Positions 55,959-64,000 of a stretch of DNA of 64,000 bases are shown in pieces. The first letter of the stretch is position 1. Each line of letters opens with the position of its first letter. The position numbers and the translations under genes are program-made. The stretch covers positions 192,699 to 256,698 of the forward strand of contig CAAAJI010000001.1 of NCBI GenBank assembly GCA_900642245.1, in the 5' to 3' direction. This DNA comes from Fragilaria radians (lineage: Eukaryota; Bacillariophyta; Fragilariophyceae; Fragilariales; Fragilariaceae). The notes below the pieces were generated by a model. It was not told the origin of the DNA, did not search any database, and saw only the letters and a list, made by a program, of their open reading frames with translations.

Positions 55959-57239
55959 CAAACTTGTCCTTATGGACAAGGTTGAAGCAACTTATCTAAG
56001 CAGTTTGGAGGAAGCTTAGAACAAGATTGCGAATCTTCAAGTCTAATCACGAAGCTCTCCTGAGAAAATCTCTTGGGAGAAGTTTCAAGATTATACAAGA
56101 CTAACAGAAAAAATAATAAATTATTCTATATTTTATCTGTGTCTACTTTCTATATCTCACCGGATTTCGAGTTATCACAGAGTAATACAACATATTTGAA
56201 ATTCAGCGCTAACCCTCAAGCCGCTGCCAAGGGGAAAATTGAAATGGTATAGCAAGAATCTATAAACGGAAAAGTTATACAATTGGAAAATGGTCAAGGA
56301 TTGTAAGAAACTTATTTTAGAAAGCTCTAATTGCAATCACATTAACATAACAGTAGAAGCTCAACTACAAGCTACGGACAAAACCGGCATGAGCATTTTT
56401 TTCATCTTGAGCCTCAAAATCTTGTATTCTATGCAAACGTTTTCAATTAACCCCAAAAATAGGTTCACAATCTTAGACTTACCCCAAGATTAAGTCGCAT
56501 ATTTATCAATAAAATAGCTTGATTATATTTCCCTCCTTTTCTGATAAAGCTATGTAATTGAGAATTCATTTCTGTAGAGAGCTGTAAAAGCAAGGAATGA
56601 AGAGATAAATGAGTAATATGCTGTCAATGACATTTTCCACTGTGGCAAAATATGGATTGCTCTTCAAATTGAAATCTGAGGACTGCACAAAGCTTGGCAT
56701 TATTGGTTCGTCAATCAATCCTTGATGATTTTTTAACTCATCTTCATTACCAAGAGTAAAATTTTGAGCCATTTAAGTGGTTAAAGTATATCTTTTTATG
56801 TTGACTGAATATTGAAGGAGAAGAAAGATATAGACGTTTAGAATGAACATTGAAATGTGAAAAGGTAAGAAGATAAAGACAATGCACACAGCAGGCAAAA
56901 TCAGATCAAGTCAAGTGACAGATACAAGTGAAACAAATAGCATTGTTTAATGTTTACCATAGAAGCTAAAGATAAAGAATTGGAAGCAGCAATAACAAGA
57001 GTAACACACTTTTTCGATTCATAGTTTCCTTATGTATCTGTATTTAAGTGTACCATGAATGTGAAACAGCTACAGCCATTCAACAGCTACTGCTAAATGA
57101 GACTCTAATTCGTTCAAGTGTCGAATGACTAGAACTGAAGCACTCCAAGCAAAACAGATGAATGAAAGTGCATTTTTATTTATCGCTTGGCAATTTTTTT
57201 TAGTTCATTCTTCGAAATTTCACACCCTTGACGAATGAG

Positions 57240-57285
57240 ATGTGGGACTTGCTGACCTCTATATGTGGGACTTGCTGACCTCTAT
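57240..57285. repeat. perfect 23-bp tandem duplication
   Basis: Two identical adjacent copies of a 23-bp unit that starts ATGTGGGACTTG and ends GACCTCTAT (57240-57262 and 57263-57285). It lies between genes. Confidence 0.95.
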
Positions 57286-57760
57286 CATCATTTGCCATAC
57301 CCTTCTGAAGCAACAACAACTTGCCTTCAACACCTTATTCAATTAAAATTAAGAAAATGTTTGAAACGACAAGTCCTATTGTGTAATTATGATGAACTTT
57401 ATTAATATCTAGATTCAAAGCAATTCATTCTCAAGACACAGAAATCCTATAGACATCTTCGTTTTGGTCTCCCGAATTCTTCACTACAGAAAGGGAAAGG
57501 CATCTTTATCTGATAGGTCTTATTTATCTTTCTTTTTACCTGTGATAATGCATAGACGTCGTCACTCCTTCATCTGTAATGAAAATTTCATGGCATCAGT
57601 GACTGGCATAATGTTAATTGTGAACTATGAATGGCATTAAGATATACCAAAACTAGCAAGGACAAGATAACGAAAAAAAACATAGAGGTCAATTGACAAA
57701 ATTGCCTTTTCCCATGTATTCGTCAAAAGCCATAAAAAGTAAGATATATCAGATATATCA

Positions 57761-58141
57761 TCATAGATTAGGTTCGTAGAGTCCAACCATATGCCCCTCT
57801 GGGCTTCGAATCGCTGCAACCTTGCCATGAGCTGGATATTGAATTGAACCATCGAGATGAGCCCCCATTTGTACACAGGTTGCAATAGTATGATCCATGT
57901 CTGCAACCTCAAATGAGAGCATCGGAGAATATCCAGTACTGAGCTGGGCTTCGGTCGACACGGCTTGAAAATTGATAGTAATCCCTCGACCACAGCATAA
58001 TTCAGCCCATTCATCCGAATGGCGCAACACAGATAAGCCTAGACCTTGGTGGAAAAAATCCACAGCCTTCGCAACTCCTTCGGGCCCGCGAACCATCAAG
58101 ACGGCTCTAACAAATCGGGTTGTCACTGCCCGCGATGACAT
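57761..58141 (-). CDS. VOC-fold (glyoxalase/bleomycin-resistance-like) protein
   Basis: This 126-residue protein starts at an ATG (CAT at 58139-58141). The pattern of a vicinal-oxygen-chelate domain is clear: an N-terminal strand FVRAVLMVRG, the helix AVDFFHQGLGLSV, then SFEVADMDHTIATCVQMGA, and a C-terminal strand KVAAIRSPEGHMVGLYEP, where the final Glu before Pro is the usual metal-ligand position. One domain has two beta-alpha-beta-beta-beta units and this protein is the normal length for one. Members include glyoxalase I, dioxygenases and antibiotic-binding proteins. The reaction here cannot be told. The overlapping longer frame at 57637-58014 is out of phase. Confidence 0.85.
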   Translation of the reverse strand: MSSRAVTTRFVRAVLMVRGPEGVAKAVDFFHQGLGLSVLRHSDEWAELCCGRGITINFQAVSTEAQLSTGYSPMLSFEVADMDHTIATCVQMGAHLDGSIQYPAHGKVAAIRSPEGHMVGLYEPNL

Positions 58142-59572
58142 TCCAAAGGAAATAGCTGGATGTGCGGAAACAAAGACGTGTTTGTTAAGGATATGAGTTA
58201 CTGTCCTCTACTAACTTAACACCACCATCTTGAGCACAGAAGAGAGGCGAGAAACCACCAAGTAGACGAAACTGACTCGGGAAGAAATTGATATTAAAGA
58301 CTCCAAAGTCCAAATTAAAATAGTTAAAGACATTAACTCTGCTGAGCAAGGAGCTTCACAATATTTGCATTCCCGGTAAAGAAAAAGGAATTAAAAATGG
58401 GAGAACCTACCGGAACCGGAAGAAGCATGATGTATAAGTAAAGGAACTTGATGAAACTAAGGACTGAACATAAGGAACCCCAATGCTCATACAGGGTGAT
58501 AAATCTTTGATTCTTGAATAAATTTGCTGGAAAGTTTGCGACCTTTGTAGAAATGTCCCAAATAGTTTTATTTTGGTAAGGCTGCTAGAGAAAGAAATAT
58601 TTGTTTTCAGCCAAATTTAGTAATGTTCTATTGTATAACATTGTATCCCATGAATAGGTCTTAGCTAACATGAAAATATGTTGCTGTAGTCTGCCTTAAA
58701 CCACTCTTTCTCGTATACAACTAGCCATACATGCAATTCGTTTTCCATTTCTGTCTCTTTAAAAGTTGTTGCCCTAAGACACCAAGACGCACAAGGAAAT
58801 TTGTATGTTTGCGTTAGATTCTATTTTACTAGCAATAAATTAAGGTGAATGATAGTATTGAGGAATTTGTTTGGCCATGGTGTGAAAGGCTTTCTGGTCT
58901 CAGCTAATTTCGAAACACTCATACCGTAATTTGAGTTTTGACCACAAAACATCCTCAACCATGCTCTTTAACAAATTACACGACTTGTCGTTTCCATTAA
59001 GATACTACCTTAAAGTTGTTGTCAAGAGATGCTTCGACACAAAAGGTAAAAAGAATCGTTAAAATTAGACACTTCTTTAAATATGAATAAAATTCTTGAA
59101 GGTTACTGCTGCGAAAATGTTTTGTGTATGGTCTGAGAAATTTCGCATAGTGGGGAATAAGAGCAGAATCAGGTTATCCAAATGTGTACTTAGATGAAAG
59201 TGTGGAACTTCATCATCTCGTGTCATGAAAATACGATCCGATATGAAAGGAGAGAAAAGAAATTCAGAGGAATTCAATGTAATAGTTCAACGAAAGCAGT
59301 TTCATAATCCTTGTTTTTGCAACTCAAATGTATAAACAACGCTATTAATAATGAAACATTTCCTTGTTTAGCGGTCTCTCGCACGGTGCAAAGCGCATAC
59401 TAGAGCAAGGTGTATGGCAAAAATAATTGCCCCCCCCCCCCCCCCCCCACCCGGACAGATTGAACTACTCTTACAGCCCTTGATAATTCGTCATCACCAA
59501 GGAAATGCGTTTGTTAAAAACGTGGCAAAATTTTTCGTTTTGATGGTTTCATGCACAACTTTCTTTTCCAGC
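58142..59572. other. gene-free stretch with a poly-C tract
   Basis: AT-rich spacer between two divergent genes. It carries a run of 19 C at 59430-59448, close upstream of the ABC-F start. No gene is seen. Confidence 0.45.
59430..59448. repeat. poly-C tract, 19 bases
   Basis: An uninterrupted run of 19 C in AT-rich DNA, about 125 bp upstream of the proposed ABC-F start codon. Run length is often misread, so the frame across it is unreliable. Confidence 0.9.
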
Positions 59573-61456
59573 ATGCATTTTCCTCGGATTATTTCATATT
59601 CAACTTTGGTTGTCCTTACATCAGCATTTCAAGGGCCGTGTCATGACAACTATCAGTCATGCTTTTCATCGGCCACTGCCTTGAAAGCTTCCATAGCTCC
59701 TTCTCCTCGAAATGATCAATCAAATAAGTTTTCCCCTTCTGTTGGTGACACTCGTGGTGCTACTTTACTCTTGGAAAACGTTTCAATATCTCGCAGCTCA
59801 ACACAGATTTTAAAGGATATTCAGTGGTCTGTTCAACCAAGAGAACGATGGGGAATTGTTGGTCCTAATGGCGCCGGCAAGTCTACCCTCTTGGGTGCCC
59901 TGATGGGATCTGTACGTATGGATTCTGGAAAAGCGATGGTAGCAGCAAAAGTGCGTGTTGGATACTTAAAGCAAAGTGCTGTAAGTGGGTCTACAAGGAC
60001 TGTATCTGAAGAGGCAAGATCTGAAATGACTGCTATTGAGTTGGCACGCAAGAGATTAGAAACTGTAACAAAAATCGTCGAAGGAGGAGATTACCGGGAT
60101 GAAATCTTGATGGAAATGGCTGAAGCCCAAGAGGCCTTTGAGGAAGTAGGGGGCTATGAACAAGAACAACTCGTCGATACAGTACTGAAAGGACTTGGCT
60201 TCGAACCTGAAGACTCCTCACGCCTTTGTTCTGATTTTTCCGGAGGATGGCAGATGCGAATTGCTCTTGCAAGACTTCTACTTTCTGCCCCATCTCTGCT
60301 CCTTCTCGACGAACCTTCAAATCATCTAGATTCATCTGCCCGAGAATGGTTAGGAAATTATATAGCAAACTATGATGGAGCAGTGGTGTTAGTTTCACAC
60401 GATATAGCATTGCTAGATGCAAGTGTGAATAACATCGCAGAAATAAGTGGAAATACGCTTTTGGAGTATCGTGCATGCAGTTACACTAAATACTTAACGG
60501 AAAAAGAATTTCGAGCGAAGTCGGCACAAGCAGAGTATGAAAGAAATCTGGAAGAAGCTGCGAGACTTCAGTCATTCATTGACAAATTCGGAGCAAGTGC
60601 CACTAAAGCCGCAAGTGCACAGTCTCGAGTAAAGATGTTGGAAAAGATGAAACGAGAAGGAAAACTTGATCCACCACCAGTGGCTGTCATCTCGACCACA
60701 CGTAAACCTGAATTAGTTTTACCGCCTCCACCGAAACCTCTCGGAGAAAGTTTGTTGGAAATAGAGGACGCATTCATAGCGCATGATCCTACAGAAGACC
60801 CTCTATTGAAAAATATAGATTTAAAAATTACTAGGGGAATGAAGCTTCTCCTTCGAGGACCGAACGGAGCTGGGAAGAGTACTTTGTTGAAGGCTCTACG
60901 AGGAAATCAACCACAGTTAATTATTCAGGGATCAAGAAAAGAAAATCAGAGATTACGCTTAGGAGTTTTTACACAAGACCTTGCGCAAGAGCTCGACACC
61001 TCAGCACGTGCCGTCGACCTTGTCACTGCGTATGCTAGGACTGGTGATGATGGAGACATCAAAATTACTGATGAGCAAGCCCGAAGTGTCATGGGTCGCC
61101 TGAATTTAGGTGGTGAGAAACCATTGCGAAAAGTTGGAGAACTCAGCGGAGGCGAAAAGGCACGCGTTGCTTTGTCGATGTTCGCTCTAAAAGCCAGCAA
61201 CCTTCTGATGCTTGATGAGCCGTCTAATCATTTAGATGTTGGTTGTATTGAAGCACTTGCAAAAGCGCTAAGTCAGTGGGGAGGAAAAGACGGCGCAATC
61301 GTAGTAATCTCTCACGATAGATCATTTTGTGAAGAGGTTGGATTCACTCACATAGGAACTGTCATGAATGGATCGTTAGTTGTAGAGCAACGTGGGCTGA
61401 CTGACAAGGATTGGGAAATGTACGAGATTGGAGCAGCTAACTCAAAGTACAATTAA
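59573..61456 (+). CDS. ABC-F family ATPase with plastid-type presequence
   Basis: This 627-residue protein is read from the ATG of MHFPRIIS. Upstream ATGs at 59543 and 59414 are in frame, but the latter would run through the poly-C tract. Residues 1-18 are a signal peptide and the motif LTSAFQGP follows, close to ASAFAP with Phe after Ala, so import into a complex plastid is likely. Two ABC domains are present: Walker A GPNGAGKST at 97 and 429, signatures FSGGWQMR and LSGGEKARV, and Walker B LLLLDEPSNHLD and LLMLDEPSNHLD. No membrane domain is seen. The linker between the domains is rich in charged residues and Pro. ABC-F proteins act on ribosomes (EttA, Uup and relatives). A role in plastid translation is inferred. 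Confidence 0.93.
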   Translation: MHFPRIISYSTLVVLTSAFQGPCHDNYQSCFSSATALKASIAPSPRNDQSNKFSPSVGDTRGATLLLENVSISRSSTQILKDIQWSVQPRERWGIVGPNGAGKSTLLGALMGSVRMDSGKAMVAAKVRVGYLKQSAVSGSTRTVSEEARSEMTAIELARKRLETVTKIVEGGDYRDEILMEMAEAQEAFEEVGGYEQEQLVDTVLKGLGFEPEDSSRLCSDFSGGWQMRIALARLLLSAPSLLLLDEPSNHLDSSAREWLGNYIANYDGAVVLVSHDIALLDASVNNIAEISGNTLLEYRACSYTKYLTEKEFRAKSAQAEYERNLEEAARLQSFIDKFGASATKAASAQSRVKMLEKMKREGKLDPPPVAVISTTRKPELVLPPPPKPLGESLLEIEDAFIAHDPTEDPLLKNIDLKITRGMKLLLRGPNGAGKSTLLKALRGNQPQLIIQGSRKENQRLRLGVFTQDLAQELDTSARAVDLVTAYARTGDDGDIKITDEQARSVMGRLNLGGEKPLRKVGELSGGEKARVALSMFALKASNLLMLDEPSNHLDVGCIEALAKALSQWGGKDGAIVVISHDRSFCEEVGFTHIGTVMNGSLVVEQRGLTDKDWEMYEIGAANSKYN

Positions 61457-62120
61457 TTTTGAAAGTTGTGTAGGTATATCTGCATATATGAGAAAATCAA
61501 TTCTGTGGTCATTTTTAATTTAGATTCTTGATGTTGGAAAGTGATGGCATGACATCTTTTTGACTTTTGGCCTCTTCTGGGAGTTAATTAACATAGACAT
61601 AAACAAACCTGTGAGCAAATGTCAGTCGTACCAGCCAAGATTTATGTTGAAATTACAAGGTCACTGCGACTACAAATAGTACCTTTTCAACACGCTGTTT
61701 CCTTATCGTCATTGCTCCCAACTGGAAATTAGAGGCATTGACTTGGCGGTGGAAGACAAAGGATGATTACGACACCGTATTTCCTCTCTTTTTTGATGAT
61801 GCTTCAGTCATTCAAAATTGAACTTATTTTATATGTCCACTCCAAGAAATCAATTGTCGTACTAACACGTGAGTGGTTAACTATTTTTCACAGCATCAAT
61901 AGAGGCTATAATCATGAATGAAAATTTCATACTGTTGGTAACAATTTTTGCGGTTAATTAAAATAAAATGCAGGTTTCAAATATTAGATCGACCATATAA
62001 AGCATTTAATAGTTGAATGCTCAAGCATATCTTGCTCCAATAGTACGACTCCTCCTTCATTTTTGACACGCATAAGAACCTAGCAGTTCACAGTGAAATC
62101 AATTTATAAATGTTTTCTAT
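61457..62120. other. gene-free stretch between convergent genes
   Basis: The ABC-F and insulysin genes end facing each other here. The AT-rich sequence holds their 3' ends. No coding segment or repeat is seen. Confidence 0.45.
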
Positions 62121-64000
62121 TCAAGGTTTTGTCCAATAAGGGGCGGTCGGGTATGTAGACAAATACTGCTTGAAATGCCTGATGTCATCGAAATTTGATA
62201 AGACTCCATTTCTGCCCAAGTTGGCATCGTGTTCTGCACGTGACTTCTGACTGTACACTCTTGTGGATAAGACACGTCTTTCAGGGGCATCGGGAGCAAA
62301 GTACTTATCGAAAAAATACAGTAGTTTCTCTTTGAATAATGCTGCGCTCTTTTGGTTTGGCGTTTCATCCTTTGGCTCGCAAGAAGCTGAAATAAGCAAT
62401 TCTTCTGCAACGCGTTCCACACGATCAAAAGCGGGCTCATTCATGGTACTCGGTAGACTTTCGACGTTGATAATCTCTCCCCATATTGTCGAAACTTCTT
62501 GGCTTAACTTTGTATCTCTTTCTAACAATTGCGCAACCACGGCTCCAGCTTCCTTCTCAAGATCTTCCAGGCTTAACTCCTCTAACTCTTGTCGAAACAA
62601 TTTTAGCCAGTTCTGTGATCTCTCCTCTAGAATAGTGGGGAGGGCAATGCTACTCTGGATAACTATCGCAAGTGACCATGCACCACCAGCAACCTTGCGA
62701 ATGAATGAGCTCACGATATATCCTAACTGCTCCTTGGTTCGAAGCTGATTGTAAGCAGAATTGTATGCCAGATGAGATATCATATCAAGAATTGCTACTC
62801 CTTCGAAGCCAAGTTCATTGTCACATCCTGCTTGAAGAGACAACTCCAACGCGTTATTTTCTTCAGATTCACTATAAGCAACCTCATGATATACAACTGA
62901 CGCAACAGGGCTTGGCACCTCCCCAAACATTTTCTTGGCCTCATCCATGGTTGGAAGCTTCATCGCTCGAAATGTGGGTACTTCAATGTGAAGCAGTGGT
63001 CTGGAAACGTTCAAAAATCTCTCATCCACCAAGCTCGCGATTTGAAAAGCTTCGGTTTTGTTGATATTGCCGATACAAAGGGCTTCTGCCGTAAGCCTCC
63101 CTCGTAGGCTCTCTTCAGCTACATGACCACATTCTTCCATAGTCAGAGGATCCTTTTCAGCGTACTCTCCTTCCATTTCATCGATGTAATTGTCGACATA
63201 CCACACTTTTTCTTCTAAGACTAGTCTAGAGACATAATTTGCAACTTCATAGGGAGAATCCAACTTGTAGTTTTTGGTTTCCCTTAACAAGTTGTCACGT
63301 GCTTTCTTGAATTTAAGAGCAAGCTCTGGATGTCTCGATGGCCCTTCCTTTAGTTCCTCAATCAATGTAAGCATCTTCTCCGTTATAACATCCAAGAGAT
63401 AAACTAGCTTTTCTGAATAGCCTTTTAAGGAGAGCCTTAGTCCTGAAGGCACGCTTGCAACACGATAGCTACTTCCTGCAATTCGTGCGTCATACATGTA
63501 TGAATTCAGCGCATCGTTAAGAATCCTTTCATATATTCGATTTAGAGTCATAGTTCGTGGGGATCGATAAACGCTTGGTGATTGAAGCGACAATCTGATA
63601 AATGATTTTGGCACTCTCCATTTGCGATCCATCTTGTGCCACATCCTCAAGCCAGGTCTATCCAATATCACATCAGGTGGGATGAGTTGATCATCATCGT
63701 TTTCTTCAACTATGCATGATTTATCTTCGTCGCATCTTAGGGTGAAATCTCTTGGTATGTACGCATTGAGAGCAGGAAGCTGGAGCCGCGAGTCAATTTG
63801 AGGCGGATTTGACCACTCATCAATTTGCCCGTCGGTAAAGTCAAACACTAGGAATTTAGCTCCGTACCATCTCTCCCTTTGCCAATCTGCATTTTTCATT
63901 TCATCTAGTTGAGGCGACAAAATTGTGATCATGGAATTCATTGGAGTGAGACGCTGCAAAAATGATTTCGCAGCAACAGTATCGTAATTGACACTATTTG
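62121..64000 (-). CDS. insulysin/nardilysin-type M16 peptidase, C-terminal part (5' truncated by window)
   Basis: The frame is open from the stop at 62121 to the right edge of the window, so at least 626 residues are present and the N-terminus lies outside. The TTG at 63959 is an internal codon, not the start. The visible part covers the inactive C-terminal half of an M16A peptidase. Its family marks are RDFTLRCDE, the segment ending MWHKMDRKWRVPKSFI, NALELSLQ, and the strongly conserved SAYNQLRTKEQLGYIV. The zinc motif H-x-x-E-H belongs to the missing N-terminal half. Such enzymes (insulin-degrading enzyme, nardilysin, yeast Ste23) enclose and cut peptides in the cytosol or organelles. No intron is needed in this part. 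Confidence 0.9.
   Translation of the reverse strand, partial: NSVNYDTVAAKSFLQRLTPMNSMITILSPQLDEMKNADWQRERWYGAKFLVFDFTDGQIDEWSNPPQIDSRLQLPALNAYIPRDFTLRCDEDKSCIVEENDDDQLIPPDVILDRPGLRMWHKMDRKWRVPKSFIRLSLQSPSVYRSPRTMTLNRIYERILNDALNSYMYDARIAGSSYRVASVPSGLRLSLKGYSEKLVYLLDVITEKMLTLIEELKEGPSRHPELALKFKKARDNLLRETKNYKLDSPYEVANYVSRLVLEEKVWYVDNYIDEMEGEYAEKDPLTMEECGHVAEESLRGRLTAEALCIGNINKTEAFQIASLVDERFLNVSRPLLHIEVPTFRAMKLPTMDEAKKMFGEVPSPVASVVYHEVAYSESEENNALELSLQAGCDNELGFEGVAILDMISHLAYNSAYNQLRTKEQLGYIVSSFIRKVAGGAWSLAIVIQSSIALPTILEERSQNWLKLFRQELEELSLEDLEKEAGAVVAQLLERDTKLSQEVSTIWGEIINVESLPSTMNEPAFDRVERVAEELLISASCEPKDETPNQKSAALFKEKLLYFFDKYFAPDAPERRVLSTRVYSQKSRAEHDANLGRNGVLSNFDDIRHFKQYLSTYPTAPYWTKP

Larger units (their letters stand above)
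54444..57760. other. gene-free stretch with an assembly gap and repeat-like DNA
   Basis: No intact gene. Protein-like scraps with stops follow the gap at about 56210-56290 (ANPQAAAKGKIEMV, then INGKVIQLENGQGL), suggesting a dead mobile element. A 23-bp tandem duplication lies at 57240-57285. Confidence 0.4.

Noticed and set aside
57637..58014. 125-residue minus-strand frame overlapping the VOC gene
   Set aside because: It is out of phase with the clear VOC frame and begins with a weak context; a shadow.
60033..60476. 147-residue minus-strand frame
   Set aside because: Antisense to the first ABC domain of the ABC-F gene.
1..64000. CRISPR array, prophage, plasmid or bacterial operon features
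   Set aside because: No regularly spaced short repeats, no phage genes and no operon-like gene strings; the DNA is eukaryotic with introns.

Overview
The window is nuclear DNA from a eukaryote, most probably a diatom or a related ochrophyte (stramenopile) alga. Reasons: ten short GT-AG introns (54-81 nt) can be placed inside real genes; the intergenic DNA is AT-rich and littered with decayed transposon pieces; the gene set is eukaryotic (GSK3 kinase, exportin-7, SPT6, UMP1, AGM1, insulysin); and two proteins (a DEAD-box helicase and an ABC-F ATPase) carry an N-terminal signal peptide followed by a Phe-containing motif like the ASAFAP plastid-import signal of algae with secondary red plastids. 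The genus cannot be named from the sequence alone.

Layout. 1-10 kb: a small one-membrane-span protein, a Tim17-like protein, a 2-oxoglutarate oxygenase fused to an eight-unit repeat domain, UMP1, an isochorismatase-like hydrolase, a possible decayed gene and an MFS carrier. 10.4-15.7 kb: no gene found. 15.7-25 kb: GSK3, a phosphoacetylglucosamine mutase, a mitochondrial-type [2Fe-2S] ferredoxin, and a roughly 900-bp inverted repeat. 25-28.5 kb: exportin-7. 28.5-34.5 kb: gene-free, with remains of a Ty3/gypsy RNase H and integrase. 34.5-49.8 kb: the densest part, with a plastid-type DEAD-box helicase, two lineage-type unknown proteins, a histidine phosphatase, a secreted 2OG-Fe(II) oxygenase and SPT6. 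49.8-52 kb: a decayed Ty3/gypsy integrase. 52.4-54.4 kb: a four-exon EGF-repeat receptor-like membrane protein. 54.4-59.5 kb: an assembly gap with repeat-like flanks and a small VOC-fold protein. 59.5-64 kb: a plastid-type ABC-F ATPase and the C-terminal part of an insulysin, which runs off the right end.

The genes are single transcription units of unrelated function on both strands and form no operon or pathway cluster. Several proteins deal with quality control or assembly (UMP1 for the proteasome, a Tim17-family protein, insulysin) and several with transcription or translation (SPT6, exportin-7, DEAD-box, ABC-F), but nothing in the layout suggests joint regulation. Some open frames that look complete begin with TTG; for those the first plausible ATG is used here. 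Introns were placed by GT-AG signals plus restoration of family motifs, so exon borders are predictions without transcript support.

The most unusual items are the oxygenase/eight-repeat fusion with its last two repeats hidden behind an intron, the long inverted repeat at 23.9-24.8 kb, the EGF receptor-like protein, and a frame-broken coding remnant at 7.9-8.9 kb. I did not find a CRISPR array, a phage, a defence island or any other clearly new multi-gene system.
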